From NCBI RefSeq assembly GCF_902706035.1, contig NZ_CACSJA010000001.1, positions 124,001-188,000 of the forward strand: a stretch of DNA of 64,000 bases, given 5' to 3'. This DNA comes from Pantoea sp. 18069. GTDB lineage: Bacteria; Pseudomonadota; Gammaproteobacteria; Burkholderiales; Burkholderiaceae_C. Shown here piece after piece: positions 27,217 to 37,514 of this stretch. The notes under the pieces are model-generated. The model was not told the DNA's origin. It searched no databases and was given only the letters and a program-made list of their open reading frames with translations. How positions within the stretch are numbered: the first letter of the stretch is position 1; each line of letters opens with the position of its first letter. Both the position numbers and the translations under genes were made by a program.

Positions 27217-28989
27217 ATGGTTCATCCTCTACGCCCTCGGGCCCTGGCGCTGGCCGCCACATTGGTCGTCGCTCCCGCAATTGCCTGGAGCCAGGCGGCG
27301 CCAGTGCCCCCGGGCGCCGAAACCCTGGCCCCGCAGACAGAGAGCGACGCAGGCGATGCCGTGGCCCTCAACGCCGAGCTGTTCTATGAAATCCTGGTCG
27401 GCGAAATGGCTGCAGGCGTGGGTGACCCGGCCAGCGGCCAGGCGCTGATGCTCAACGCCGCGCGCCAGAGCAACAACGCCCAGCTGTACCGCCGTGCCAC
27501 CGAAATGGCGCTGCAGGCGCGCGCCGGCAACCAGGCGCTGGCCGCGGCCCAGGCCTGGCGCCAGGCCTTCCCCGAATCGCGCAACGCCAACCGCTATGTG
27601 CTGCAGATCCTCGTGGCGCTCAACCGCATGGCCGACACCCTGCCGTATCTGCGCCAGGAAATCGCCACCACCCCCGCGCCGAGCAAGCCCGTGGTCTTTC
27701 TGTCTATCACCCAGCTTTTCAGCCGCGTCAGCGACAAGGCCCTCGCGGCCGACATCGTCGCCCAGGCGCTGCAAGGCGAGCTCGGCGATCCGGCCGCCGG
27801 CCCTGCGGCCTACGCCGCCATCGGACACATGCAGCTGAGCGCGGGCAAGCCCCAGGCCGCGCTCGAAGCCATACAGCGCGCCGAAGCCCTGTCGCCGGGC
27901 AATGGCGCTGCCGCGCTGCTGGCGCTGGAACTGCTCGAAAACGGCCACCGCGAAGCCGAGCCGGTGGTCGCGCGCTATGTCGACAAGCAGCGCGGCGCCG
28001 ACATGCGCATGGCCTACGCGCGCATCCTGCTGGGCCAGGAGAGGCTAGAGCCCGCCGAAGCCCAGCTCATCGCGATCACGCGCGAAAACCCCGATTACGC
28101 CGACGCGTGGTTCACGCTGGCCAGAATGCAGGTGCAGACCCAGCGCTGGCAGGCGGCCGAAGCATCACTGCAGCGTTTCGATGCACTGATTCCCCAGCTG
28201 TCCAATGCCGGCATCCAGCGCAACGCGCGCACCGAGTCGGCCTTGCAGCACGCGCTGATCGCGCAAAAGCAGGGCCGCTTTGCGCAGGCCCTCGAATGGC
28301 TGGACCGCATCGACGGCGGCGCGCAACTGCTCAACGTCCAGGTGCGCCGCGCCTCGATACTCGCCCAGCAGGGCCAGCTCGACCAGGCGCGCGCCGTGAT
28401 CCAGGCCGTGCCCGCGAACACCGCGCAGCAGCAGCGCCTCAAGCAGCAGGCCGAAGTGCAGCTGGTGCGCGAAGCCGATCAGCCGGCGCTGGCCTATACG
28501 CTGCAGTCGGCGCTGCACCAGCAGTTCCCGCAGGACAGCGAAATTGCCTACGACACCGCCATACTGGCCGAAAAGGTCGGCCGCCTGCCGGAAATGGAAA
28601 GCCTGCTGCGCGCCATCATCGAGCGCGACCCGGGCTTTCACCACGCCTACAACGCGCTGGGCTTCTCCTTTGCCGAACGCGGCGTGCGCCTCGACGAAGC
28701 GCGCGCGCTGATCACCAAGGCGCTCGAAACCGCGCCCAACGACCCGTTCATCATCGACAGCCTGGCCTGGACCGAATTTCGCAGCGGCAACATCACGCAG
28801 GCCCTGGCCTTGCTGGAAAAAGCCTTTGCGCTGCGCCCCGACGCCGAAATCGCCGCCCACCTGGGTGAAGTGCTCTGGAGCAACGGCCAGCAGCGCCAGG
28901 CGCGCATCATCTGGAAGAAAGGCCTGGAGCTGAACGCCGAGAACGACACGCTGCGCGAAACGCTGCAGCGCCTGGGCGTCGAGCCATGA
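27217..28989 (+). CDS. Exported tetratricopeptide repeat protein
   Basis: A 590-residue protein with an N-terminal signal (ALALAATLVVAPAIAWSQA) and TPR-like helical repeats over most of its length, clearest near AAIGHMQLSAGKPQAALEAI (about 205), ENPDYADAWFTLARMQVQTQ (about 290) and YNALGFSFAERGVRLDEARA (about 480). The family is conserved next to lolB and ispE in Burkholderiales. It overlaps lolB by 4 bp (ATGA). A scaffold role in envelope assembly, perhaps with lipoprotein sorting, is plausible but not shown. Confidence 0.85.
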   Translation: MVHPLRPRALALAATLVVAPAIAWSQAAPVPPGAETLAPQTESDAGDAVALNAELFYEILVGEMAAGVGDPASGQALMLNAARQSNNAQLYRRATEMALQARAGNQALAAAQAWRQAFPESRNANRYVLQILVALNRMADTLPYLRQEIATTPAPSKPVVFLSITQLFSRVSDKALAADIVAQALQGELGDPAAGPAAYAAIGHMQLSAGKPQAALEAIQRAEALSPGNGAAALLALELLENGHREAEPVVARYVDKQRGADMRMAYARILLGQERLEPAEAQLIAITRENPDYADAWFTLARMQVQTQRWQAAEASLQRFDALIPQLSNAGIQRNARTESALQHALIAQKQGRFAQALEWLDRIDGGAQLLNVQVRRASILAQQGQLDQARAVIQAVPANTAQQQRLKQQAEVQLVREADQPALAYTLQSALHQQFPQDSEIAYDTAILAEKVGRLPEMESLLRAIIERDPGFHHAYNALGFSFAERGVRLDEARALITKALETAPNDPFIIDSLAWTEFRSGNITQALALLEKAFALRPDAEIAAHLGEVLWSNGQQRQARIIWKKGLELNAENDTLRETLQRLGVEP

Positions 28990-29507
28990 AGGCCAGGCCG
29001 CGCCCATTGCCCACGCGCCGCGCGCTGCTGCTCGCGGCAGCGCCCGCGGTGCTGTGGCTCAGCGGCTGCGCCCAGCCGCCCGCTCGTCCCGCGCCCGCCG
29101 ACACCGCTGCCTACTGGAGCGGGCGCCTGGCGTTGCAGCTGCACGACACGCAGGAGCAGGAGCAGTCGTTCAGCGCCTCGTTCGAGCTTGAGGGCTCGGA
29201 ACGCGCGGGCCAGCTCGCGCTGCTGAGCCCCTTCGGCGCGGTGCTCGCCGAGCTGCAGTGGAGCCCCGCGGGCGCGCAGTTGCGCCAGGGCGGCCAGCTG
29301 CGCGAATCGCCTTCGCTCGACGCGTTGGTGCGCGACACCGTGGGAACGGCGCTGCCCATTGGCTCGCTGTTTTCCTGGCTCGCGGGCGAGCCGGCTGCGG
29401 CGCCGGGCTGGCAGGCCGATCTCACGCAACTGGCCCAAGGCCGTCTGCGCGCCGAACGCACCGATCCGCTGCCACGCGCCACGCTGCGCCTGGTGCTCGA
29501 GCGCTGA
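28986..29507 (+). CDS. lolB: Outer-membrane lipoprotein insertion protein LolB
   Basis: Receives lipoproteins from LolA and inserts them in the outer membrane; itself a lipoprotein. The 173 residues start with a basic n-region, hydrophobic core and lipobox LSGC (Cys28). The mature part has the LolB beta pattern (YWSGRLALQLHD, LLSPFGAVLAELQWSPAGAQ, PIGSLFSWLAG). It is a little short but complete. Coupled to the TPR gene by ATGA; ispE follows 55 bp later. Confidence 0.92.
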   Translation: MKARPRPLPTRRALLLAAAPAVLWLSGCAQPPARPAPADTAAYWSGRLALQLHDTQEQEQSFSASFELEGSERAGQLALLSPFGAVLAELQWSPAGAQLRQGGQLRESPSLDALVRDTVGTALPIGSLFSWLAGEPAAAPGWQADLTQLAQGRLRAERTDPLPRATLRLVLER

Positions 29508-29562
29508 AGCCCGGCGCCCGCCATCCTCCAGGTTTCCTTCTGATTTTTTCGGTTTCCATTCC

Positions 29563-30411
29563 ATGCGTTCGCTCTACGATGTGCCGGCCCCGGCCAAGCT
29601 CAACCTGTTCCTGCACATCACCGGCCGCCGGCCGGACGGCTACCACCTGATCGAATCGGTGTTCATGCTGATCGACTGGCAGGACAGTCTGCATTTCGAT
29701 CTGCGCGCCGATGGCACGATCACGCGCGAAGACCTGAGCGGCATGCGCCTGCCGGACGACGACCTGATCGTGCGTGCCGCGCGCGCGCTGCAGCAGGCTA
29801 CGGGCTGCGGCGCGGGCGCGCATATCGGCATCGACAAGCGCATTCCCGCCCAGGCCGGCATGGGCGGCGGCTCGTCCGATGCGGCAACCACGCTGCTGGC
29901 GCTCAACCGTCTCTGGAAGCTGGATCTGCCGCGGCCGGCGCTCGAGGCCATAGGCCTGCGCCTGGGCGCGGATGTGCCGTTCTTCCTGCGCGGGCGCAAT
30001 GCCTGGGTCGAAGGCATAGGCGATATAATCACGCCACTCGAAAAAGCGCTGCCGCGGCAGCGCTTCGTTGTAGTCAAGCCTGATGCGGGACTGGAAACAA
30101 AATTGATTTTTTCCTCCCCCGACCTCAAACGTAATTCAGAGCATGCTATAATGCCGGTCTTCGCTGCAAAGCACTTTGACTTCGGTCATAACGACTTGCA
30201 GCCGGTCGCACAAACCCTGTGCCCCGATGTGGAAAAAGCAATCAATTTGCTCCAAGCACACGGATTACACGGTAGAATGACGGGCTCAGGAAGTGCAGTG
30301 TTTGCACCGATGAAGCAAGCAATTGCCATGACAGACGCACCCAGCGAATGGATTGTCAAAGTTTGCGAAAATCTCGACGTTCATCCGCTTCGCGGGTGGG
30401 CAAGAGATTAA
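29563..30411 (+). CDS. ispE: 4-(cytidine 5'-diphospho)-2-C-methyl-D-erythritol kinase
   Basis: GHMP kinase of the MEP isoprenoid pathway. The 282 residues begin PAPAKLNLFLHITGRRPDGYH; the ATP loop is PAQAGMGGGSSDAATTLLAL (about residue 95) and the C-motif is MTGSGSAVFA. I chose the ATG at 29563, which gives the standard N-terminus; longer frames run into lolB. The last third of the gene (about 30090-30400) is conspicuously AT-richer than its surroundings and contains an extended -10 element. The tRNA-Gln gene starts 38 bp after the stop. Confidence 0.95.
   Translation: MRSLYDVPAPAKLNLFLHITGRRPDGYHLIESVFMLIDWQDSLHFDLRADGTITREDLSGMRLPDDDLIVRAARALQQATGCGAGAHIGIDKRIPAQAGMGGGSSDAATTLLALNRLWKLDLPRPALEAIGLRLGADVPFFLRGRNAWVEGIGDIITPLEKALPRQRFVVVKPDAGLETKLIFSSPDLKRNSEHAIMPVFAAKHFDFGHNDLQPVAQTLCPDVEKAINLLQAHGLHGRMTGSGSAVFAPMKQAIAMTDAPSEWIVKVCENLDVHPLRGWARD
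30144..30152 (+). promoter_or_regulatory. Extended -10 promoter inside ispE, for tRNA-Gln-prs
   Basis: TGCTATAAT is a perfect extended -10 (TGnTATAAT), which does not require a -35. It lies in the AT-rich 3' part of ispE, about 300 bp before the tRNA-Gln gene and 420 bp before prs. In E. coli prs is also transcribed partly from a promoter within the upstream ispE region. Another TATAAT at 30024-30029 lacks the extension. Confidence 0.5.
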
Positions 30412-30448
30412 AAGTTACCGGTTGGTTGCATACGCAATTGACCCGTGT

Positions 30449-30525
30449 AGGGGAGTCGCCAAGTTGGTTAAGGCACTGGATTTTGATTCCAGCATGCGAA
30501 GGTTCGAGTCCTTCTTCCCCTGCCA
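30449..30525 (+). tRNA. tRNA-Gln (UUG)
   Basis: Seventy-seven nt with encoded CCA. Acceptor AGGGGAG pairs with TTCCCCT (one G-U), D arm TCGCCAAGTTGGTTAAGGC, anticodon stem CTGGA/TCCAG with loop TTTTGAT (anticodon TTG), T arm GAAGGTTCGAGTCCTTC. Discriminator G as usual for Gln. Lies between ispE and prs, a standard position in this group. Confidence 0.97.
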
Positions 30526-30570
30526 AATGTCTTATTGCGTACAAGCAAACCCATAAACACTGGGAAGCTC

Positions 30571-31530
30571 ATGCAGACCAATCATCCAGACTTCATGATT
30601 TTTACCGGCAATGCCAACCGTGGCATGGCCGAAGAGATTGCCAGCCATCTCGGCACCAAGCTTGGCGCCGCGGAAGTGGGCAGATTCTCCGATGGTGAAG
30701 TCACCGTCGAGATCAAACAAAACGTTCGCACCCGCGACGTTTTTGTTGTTCAGCCGACATGCGCTCCCACCAACGAGAACCTGATGGAACTCCTGGTGAT
30801 GGTCGATGCGCTCAAGCGCGCATCCGCCGAGCGCATCTGCGCCGTGATCCCCTACTTCGGTTATGCCCGCCAGGACCGCCGCCCGCGTTCGTCGCGCGTG
30901 CCGATCACGGCCAAGGTCGTGGCCAACATGCTCCAGGCCGTCGGCGTGGGACGCGTGTTGACCATGGACTTGCACGCTGACCAGATCCAGGGCTTCTTCG
31001 ACATTCCCGTGGACAACATCTACGCGTCGCCGGTGCTGCTGGGCGATCTGCGCCAGAAGAACTACGAAGACCTGATCGTGGTGTCGCCCGACGTCGGTGG
31101 CGTGGTGCGCGCACGCGCCCTGGCCAAGCAGCTCAACTGCGATCTGGCGATCATCGACAAGCGCCGCCCGAAGGCGAACGTCTCCGAAGTGATGCACGTC
31201 ATCGGCGACATCGACGGCCGCAACTGCGTGATCATGGACGACATGATCGACACTGCCGGCACCCTGGTCAAGGCTGCCGAAGTGCTCAAGCAGCGCGGCG
31301 CCAAGAAGGTCTACGCCTACTGCACCCACCCGATTTTCTCGGGCCCGGCCATCGAGCGCATCGCCGGCGGCGAGGCACTCGACGAAGTCGTCGTGACCAA
31401 CACCATTCCCCTGAGCGCTGAAGCCCAGGCCTGCAACAAGATTCGCCAAGTCTCCGTGGCACCGCTGATCGCCGAAACGATCAAGCGCATTTCCACGGGT
31501 GACTCGGTACTCAGCTTGTTCTCGGAATAA
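30571..31530 (+). CDS. prs: Ribose-phosphate pyrophosphokinase
   Basis: Makes PRPP from ribose 5-phosphate and ATP for nucleotide, His and Trp synthesis. The 319 residues carry [14 protein letters not shown], the flexible loop [15 protein letters not shown], the metal site [13 protein letters not shown] and the PRPP-binding loop [20 protein letters not shown] precedes the ATG at 30571. An upstream in-frame alternative start (TTG, 30535) is not needed and lacks a ribosome site. Confidence 0.97.
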   Translation: MQTNHPDFMIFTGNANRGMAEEIASHLGTKLGAAEVGRFSDGEVTVEIKQNVRTRDVFVVQPTCAPTNENLMELLVMVDALKRASAERICAVIPYFGYARQDRRPRSSRVPITAKVVANMLQAVGVGRVLTMDLHADQIQGFFDIPVDNIYASPVLLGDLRQKNYEDLIVVSPDVGGVVRARALAKQLNCDLAIIDKRRPKANVSEVMHVIGDIDGRNCVIMDDMIDTAGTLVKAAEVLKQRGAKKVYAYCTHPIFSGPAIERIAGGEALDEVVVTNTIPLSAEAQACNKIRQVSVAPLIAETIKRISTGDSVLSLFSE

Positions 31531-31566
31531 GACCTCATACGAGATCTCCGGCCGCCTGGCCGGCGC

Positions 31567-31590
31567 AAACCTCCTTCGGGAGGTTTTGTG
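31567..31590 (+). terminator. UUCG-capped hairpin between prs and rplY
   Basis: AAACCTCC-TTCG-GGAGGTTT followed by a T/G-rich tail (TGTGTGTTT). The stable UUCG tetraloop and eight-pair stem fit an intrinsic terminator or attenuator. rplY starts about 100 bp downstream, so part of its transcription may depend on read-through from prs. Confidence 0.65.
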
Positions 31591-31687
31591 TGTTTCAGAG
31601 CATCCCAAGGACAGTCGGGCATGTGCCGGTCTGTCTTTTTATCAAACGAGTCCGACTGGTCGCGGTCGACTCACACAGGAGCTAATC

Positions 31688-32317
31688 ATGAACTTCGTCG
31701 CTACAGAGCGCGCCAAGCAAGGTACGGGTGCGAGCCGCCGTCTGCGTAATTCGGGCAAGACCCCCGGCATCGTGTTCGGCGGTTCCGCTGAACCTTTGGC
31801 CATTGAACTGGACCACAACGACCTGTGGCACGCCCTGAAGAAGGAAGCGTTCCACTCCAGCGTTCTGGAAATGGACATCGCCGGCCAGACCAGCAAGGTC
31901 GTGCTGCGTGACGTGCAATTCCACCCCTTCAAGCAACTCGTCCTGCACGTTGACTTCCAACGCGTGGACGAAAGCACCAAGCTGCACCTGAACGTGCCCC
32001 TGCACTTCGAAGGCGCCGACAAGTCGCCCGCAGTGGCCCAGGACAAGTGCATCGTGACGCCTCTGGTCACCGCCCTGCCCGTGGTCTGCGTTCCTTCGGA
32101 CCTGCCCGAGTTCATCACGGTGGACCTGAGCAACCTGCAAAAGGGTTCCTCGTTCACGCTCAAGCAAGTCCAGCTGCCCAAGGGCGTGGTTGCTCACGTG
32201 CGTGGCGCGCAAAGCAATCCTTCGCTGGTTTCCATCGTGCCTCCGGCCGATGAACTCGTCGCTCCCGTCGAAGGCGCTGCAGCTCCCGCTGCTCCCGCCA
32301 AGAAGGGCAAGAAGTAA
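31688..32317 (+). CDS. rplY: 50S ribosomal protein L25 (Ctc form)
   Basis: Binds 5S rRNA in the large subunit. The 209 residues are the long TL5/CTC form: N-terminal L25 domain (RAKQGTGASRRLRNSGKTPG, VVLRDVQFHPFKQLVLHVDF) plus a C-terminal beta domain (about 100-185) and an Ala/Pro/Lys tail ending PAKKGKK. AGGAG precedes the ATG at 31688. The prs-rplY-pth order is widely conserved. Confidence 0.95.
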   Translation: MNFVATERAKQGTGASRRLRNSGKTPGIVFGGSAEPLAIELDHNDLWHALKKEAFHSSVLEMDIAGQTSKVVLRDVQFHPFKQLVLHVDFQRVDESTKLHLNVPLHFEGADKSPAVAQDKCIVTPLVTALPVVCVPSDLPEFITVDLSNLQKGSSFTLKQVQLPKGVVAHVRGAQSNPSLVSIVPPADELVAPVEGAAAPAAPAKKGKK

Positions 32318-32361
32318 TCACTTCTTGAGTGCAGCGTCCAGGCCGCAAGGCCTGTGCGCTG

Positions 32362-32413
32362 CCCCAAAGCCAACGGCCCACCGCTTCATGCGCGTGGGCC
32401 GTTCGCTTTGGGG
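32362..32413. terminator. Very stable 20-bp hairpin between rplY and pth
   Basis: Left arm CCCCAAAGCCAACGGCCCAC (32362-32381) and right arm GTGGGCCGTTCGCTTTGGGG (32394-32413) pair over 19 of 20 positions around a 12-nt loop that can itself fold (CGC...GCG). No run of T follows, so it may act as an RNA processing or stability element or as a terminator assisted by Rho. The pth ribosome site begins about 23 bp later. Confidence 0.7.
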
Positions 32414-32449
32414 AGACCTATGCTTGCGGTCCATGGAGATAATTCACAC

Positions 32450-33079
32450 ATGATCAAACTGTTTGTCGGCCTGGGCAACCCCGGCCCCGAGTATGCGGAC
32501 ACGCGCCACAACGCCGGTTTCTGGTGGATAGACGGGCTGGCCCGGGAGCTCAAGGTCACGCTGCAGCCCGAACGCAGCTATTTCGGCCTGGCCGCGCGCG
32601 CCAGCGTCGACGGCAACAACGTATGGCTGCTGCAGCCGCAGACCTTCATGAACCTCTCTGGCAAGTCCGTCGGGGCGCTGGCGCGCTTCTTCAAGATCCT
32701 GCCCGAGGAAATCCTTGTCGTGCACGACGAGCTCGACCTTCTTCCGGGCCAGGCCAAGCTCAAGCGCGGCGGCAGCCACGCGGGCCACAACGGCCTGCGC
32801 GACATCCATGCGCAACTCGGCACGGGTGACTACTGGCGGCTGCGCATAGGCATAGGCCACCCGGGCGACCGCGCCGAAGTCGCCAACTGGGTGCTGAAAA
32901 AACCCGCGCCCGACCAGCGCACGCTGATCGAGGACAGCATCGCGCACTCACTCAAATCCTGGAAATTGCTGCAGGCGGGCGACATGGAGAAGGCGACGCT
33001 GCAGATCCATACCACCAAGCCGCCCAGGCCCAAGCCGGCGAAGCCGGTGGCTGAGGGCGGAAGCGTGAAAGTCGGCTGA
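32450..33079 (+). CDS. pth: Peptidyl-tRNA hydrolase
   Basis: Releases tRNA from stalled peptidyl-tRNA. The 209 residues have [20 protein letters not shown] with the catalytic His, [35 protein letters not shown] and [14 protein letters not shown] precedes the ATG at 32450, giving the standard [12 protein letters not shown] start; an in-frame ATG 30 bp upstream is less likely. The C-terminus has a Lys/Pro-rich extension ([12 protein letters not shown]). Two consecutive ATA-GGC codon pairs occur at 32846-32857. Confidence 0.95.
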   Translation: MIKLFVGLGNPGPEYADTRHNAGFWWIDGLARELKVTLQPERSYFGLAARASVDGNNVWLLQPQTFMNLSGKSVGALARFFKILPEEILVVHDELDLLPGQAKLKRGGSHAGHNGLRDIHAQLGTGDYWRLRIGIGHPGDRAEVANWVLKKPAPDQRTLIEDSIAHSLKSWKLLQAGDMEKATLQIHTTKPPRPKPAKPVAEGGSVKVG

Positions 33080-33118
33080 GACGCGTGTGGCGACTAAACA
33101 CAACGCCTTGCAACCACT

Positions 33119-33235
33119 GGACTGCAGGCCGTCCACCCTTCGACCGGGCCGCGCAGGCAAGCTCAGGGCGAACGGATCACCGTTCGTGGTGAGCCTGGCT
33201 CGGCGCCCCCGTCGAACCATGAACGGCCTGTCCTC
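33119..33235. repeat. MITE-like palindromic intergenic element, copy 2
   Basis: Same family as 10980-11196 without the AT-rich core: left arm CAGGCCGTCCACCCTTCGAC (33125), inner AAGCTCAGGGCGAACGG facing CCGTTCGTGGTGAGCC, right arm GTCGAACCATGAACGGCCTG (33211) plus TCCTC. Lies between the convergent pth and ferredoxin genes. Confidence 0.8.
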
Positions 33236-33243
33236 AAAATCCG

Positions 33244-33582
<339 letters not shown>

Positions 33583-33707
33583 TTATCCGGCCCAGATCAA
33601 TAGTCCCGCAGCGATAGCGGACATGCCCATGCCGCGCGGCCTGTCCCGGCCGCCTGGTATCGATTTTTGCCGCTATGCTCTGCCCTGCCTGCTGAACCGC
33701 CCCTTTC

Positions 33708-34670
33708 ATGAGTGTCTTTCTCCTCAAACGCCTCCTCACGCTGATCGCCACCCTGGTCGCCACGTCGGCCGTGGTGTTCGTGGTGCTGGAAGTGCTGCCC
33801 GGCAATGCGGCCCAGGTGCTGATGGGGCCGGACGCCGCGCCCGAAGCCGTGCAGGCGCTGGCCGAGCAGCTCGGGCTGAACCAGCCGGCCTGGCAGCGCT
33901 ACCTGCAATGGGTGCAGGGACTGCTGGTGCTCGACCTGGGCAACAGCTATGCCTATGGCAGCCCGGTGCGCGACCTGGTGCTCGAGCGCCTGGCGCTCAC
34001 GGTGCCGCTGGCCGTGCTGGCCATGCTGATCACCACCGCGCTGGCGCTGCTCGCCGGTGTCTATGCGGCCTCGCGCCACAACCGCTGGGGCGACGTCGGC
34101 GTCATGGGCCTGGCGCAGCTGGGGATTGCGATTCCGAATTTCTGGTTCGCCATCCTGCTGATCCTGCTGTTTTCGGTGAAGCTGCAGTGGTTCGCTGCCG
34201 GCGGTTTTCCGGGCTGGACCGAAGACGCGGGCGGCGGTTTCTGGGTCGCGCTCAAGGCCTTGCTGCTGCCCGCGATCTCGCTGGCCGTGGTGCAGGCCGC
34301 GATCCTGGCGCGCATCACGCGCTCGGCCGTGCTCGAAGTGCTGCGCGAGGACTTCGTGCGCACCGCGCGCGCCAAGGGCTTGTCTGCGCGCGCCGTGCTC
34401 TGGGGCCATGTGCTGCGCAATGCCATGGTGCCCGTGATCACGGTGATGGGCCTGCAGTTCGCCAACCTGCTCGCCGGCACCATCGTCGTCGAGAACGTGT
34501 TTTACCTGCCCGGGCTGGGCCGGCTGATTTTCCAGTCGATTGCCAACCGGGACCTGATCGTGGTGCGCAATTGCGTGATGCTGCTGGCGACGATGGTGAT
34601 TGTGGTCAATTTCGTCGTCGACCTGCTGTACGCGGTCATCGATCCGCGCCTGAAAGCCAGCGACCTATGA
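33708..34670 (+). CDS. Peptide/nickel-type ABC permease, DppB-like
   Basis: A 320-residue inner-membrane protein of the DppB/OppB family: N-terminal helix (RLLTLIATLVATSAVVFVVL) with LPGNAAQVLMGPDA, then five further helices and the EAA motif region (VRTARAKGLSARAVLWGHVL) that docks on the ATPase, ending VVDLLYAVIDPRLKAS. Together with the next four genes it forms a complete importer. It overlaps the second permease by ATGA. The unusually long loop WFAAGGFPGWTEDAGGGFW is typical of the glutathione/dipeptide group. Substrate not predictable. Confidence 0.9.
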   Translation: MSVFLLKRLLTLIATLVATSAVVFVVLEVLPGNAAQVLMGPDAAPEAVQALAEQLGLNQPAWQRYLQWVQGLLVLDLGNSYAYGSPVRDLVLERLALTVPLAVLAMLITTALALLAGVYAASRHNRWGDVGVMGLAQLGIAIPNFWFAILLILLFSVKLQWFAAGGFPGWTEDAGGGFWVALKALLLPAISLAVVQAAILARITRSAVLEVLREDFVRTARAKGLSARAVLWGHVLRNAMVPVITVMGLQFANLLAGTIVVENVFYLPGLGRLIFQSIANRDLIVVRNCVMLLATMVIVVNFVVDLLYAVIDPRLKASDL

Positions 34671-35536
34671 GCCCGCCCGCCCTTCTTGCCCGCAGCGCCG
34701 CACCCACCGCCTGGCAGCGCGCACTGCGCCAGCGCAGCTTCGTGCTCGGCGCGGCGCTCACGCTGGCATTGCTGTTCGCCGCGGGCCTGTCGTTTGTCTG
34801 GACGCCCTGGTCACCTTACGAGATGGACCTGCCGTCCAAGCTCCAGCCGCCCGGCGCCGCGCACTGGCTGGGCACCGACGCGTTCGGGCGCGACGTCGCC
34901 TCGCTGCTGCTCGTGGGCGCGCGCAATTCCATTCTCGTCGGCGTGATCGCCGTGGGCATAGGCCTGGGGCTGGGCACGGCGCTGGGCCTGCTGGCCGCCG
35001 CGCGCCGCGGCTGGGTCGAGGAAGCCATCATGCGGCTGGCCGACTTCACGTTCGCGTTTCCCGCGATCCTGTCGGCCATCATGCTCACGGCGGTGTTCGG
35101 CGCGGGCATCGTCAACTCCATCATCGCCATCGGCATCTTCAACATCCCGACCTTCGCGCGCGTCACGCGCGCTTCGGCAAACGCGGTCTGGTCGCGCGAA
35201 TACGTGCTCGCGGCGCGCGCCTGCGGCAAGAACCGCTGGGCGATCACGCGCGAACATGTGCTGCCCAATATCGTGCCGATGCTGATCGTCCAGGCAACCA
35301 TTCAGTTCGCAATCGCCATCCTGGCCGAAGCCGCGCTGTCCTACCTGGGCCTGGGCACGCAGCCGCCCCAGCCTTCGTGGGGGCGCATGCTCAGCGAAGC
35401 CCAGACATTGATGTTCGAAGCGCCGCTGCTGGCGATCTGGCCGGGCCTGGCCATCGCGCTGGCGGTACTGGGCCTGAACCTGCTGGGCGACGGCCTGCGC
35501 GACCTGCTGGACCCGCGGCTGGCGCGCTCGCGCTGA
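34667..35536 (+). CDS. Peptide/nickel-type ABC permease, DppC-like
   Basis: Second permease, 289 residues. Has the OppC_N segment (WQRALRQRSFVLGAALTLAL), HWLGTDAFGRDVASLLLVGA, six helices and the EAA loop (EYVLAARACGKNRWAITREH) with PNIVPMLIV, then AEAALSYLGLGTQPPQPSWG, all family hallmarks. Starts within the previous stop (ATGA); the first ATPase gene begins 21 bp after its stop. Confidence 0.92.
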   Translation: MSPPALLARSAAPTAWQRALRQRSFVLGAALTLALLFAAGLSFVWTPWSPYEMDLPSKLQPPGAAHWLGTDAFGRDVASLLLVGARNSILVGVIAVGIGLGLGTALGLLAAARRGWVEEAIMRLADFTFAFPAILSAIMLTAVFGAGIVNSIIAIGIFNIPTFARVTRASANAVWSREYVLAARACGKNRWAITREHVLPNIVPMLIVQATIQFAIAILAEAALSYLGLGTQPPQPSWGRMLSEAQTLMFEAPLLAIWPGLAIALAVLGLNLLGDGLRDLLDPRLARSR

Positions 35537-35557
35537 AACCTGTACCTTCGCAGCACC

Positions 35558-36573
<1,016 letters not shown>

Positions 36574-36577
<4 letters not shown>

Positions 36578-37443
36578 TGTCCCCTGTCACCCCACCTGTC
36601 CCGCCGCTGCTCGAAGTCACCGACCTCGCGCGCAGCTACCGGCTGCCGCGCGAGCGGCTGTTCAGCGCGCCGCCGCGCATCGAGGCCCTGCGCGGCGTGA
36701 GCCTGCGCATGGAAAACGGCCGCAGCCTGGGCGTGGTCGGCGAATCGGGCTCGGGCAAATCAACGCTGGCCCGGCTGGTGATGGCGCTGGACAAGCCCGA
36801 CGCCGGCCAGGTGAAAGTGCTGGGTCAGGACCTGCACCGGCTCGCGCCAAAGGCGCTGCGCGGCGCACGGCGCGATTTCCAGATGGTGTTCCAGGACCCC
36901 TATGGCTCGCTGGACCCGCGCCAGCGCGTGGCACGCATCGTCGCCGAGCCGCTGCAGGCGCTGCGCCTGGGCAGCCGCGCCGAGCAGCGCGAGCAGGCCG
37001 CGCAGGCCCTGGCCGAAGTCGGCCTGCGCAGCAGCGACCTGGACAAATACCCGCACGAATTCTCGGGCGGCCAGCGCCAGCGCATCGCGATCGCGCGCGC
37101 GCTGATCACGCGCCCGCGCCTGATCGTCGCCGATGAGCCCGTGAGCGCGCTCGACGTGTCGGTGCAGGCCCAGGTGCTCAATCTCCTGCAGGACCTGCAG
37201 CAGCAGCACGGCCTGGGCTATCTGCTGATCAGCCACGACCTGGCCGTGGTGCAGCAGCTGTGCGACGAAGTGGTCGTGCTCTACCAGGGGCAGATCGTCG
37301 AGCGCGGTGCGCCCGCGCAGCTGTTCAGCGACGCCCGCCACCCCTATACCCGCGCCCTGGTCGCGGCCGTGCCGAGAATCGCGCCGGGACGCGCGCGCGC
37401 GCGCCGCCGCGAGCGTGCCGCTGCCAGCGCCGCAATAGTGTAA
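36574..37443 (+). CDS. Peptide-type ABC transporter ATPase, DppF-like
   Basis: A 289-residue ATPase: Walker [27 protein letters not shown], signature FSGGQRQRIAIARAL, Walker B LIVADEPVSALDVS, SHDLAVVQQ, HPYTRALVAAVP. It is shorter at the C-terminus than many DppF proteins and ends in an Arg-rich tail (GRARARRRERAAAS). Two tandem ATG codons offer alternative starts. A structured intercistronic region precedes the binding-protein gene 71 bp on. Confidence 0.9.
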
Positions 37444-37446
37444 AAA

Positions 37447-37514
37447 GGGGGATGCACCGCCAGCCTGCAAAGGCTGAACACGCCCCCAGAACGTTTCGCC
37501 CGGAGACATCCCCC
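37447..37514 (+). promoter_or_regulatory. Intercistronic stem-loop abutting the start of the binding-protein gene
   Basis: Perfect 8-bp arms GGGGGATG (37447-37454) and CATCCCCC (37507-37514) enclose an inner hairpin CAGCCT-GCAA-AGGCTG (37461-37476). The right arm ends on the base before the ATG and covers the region next to its Shine-Dalgarno (GGAG). It could protect the mRNA of the highly expressed binding protein or modulate its translation. Confidence 0.5.

Noticed and set aside
30024-30029. TATAAT inside ispE as a promoter
   Set aside because: No -35 at 16-18 bp and no extended -10 TG; the site at 30144-30152 is better.
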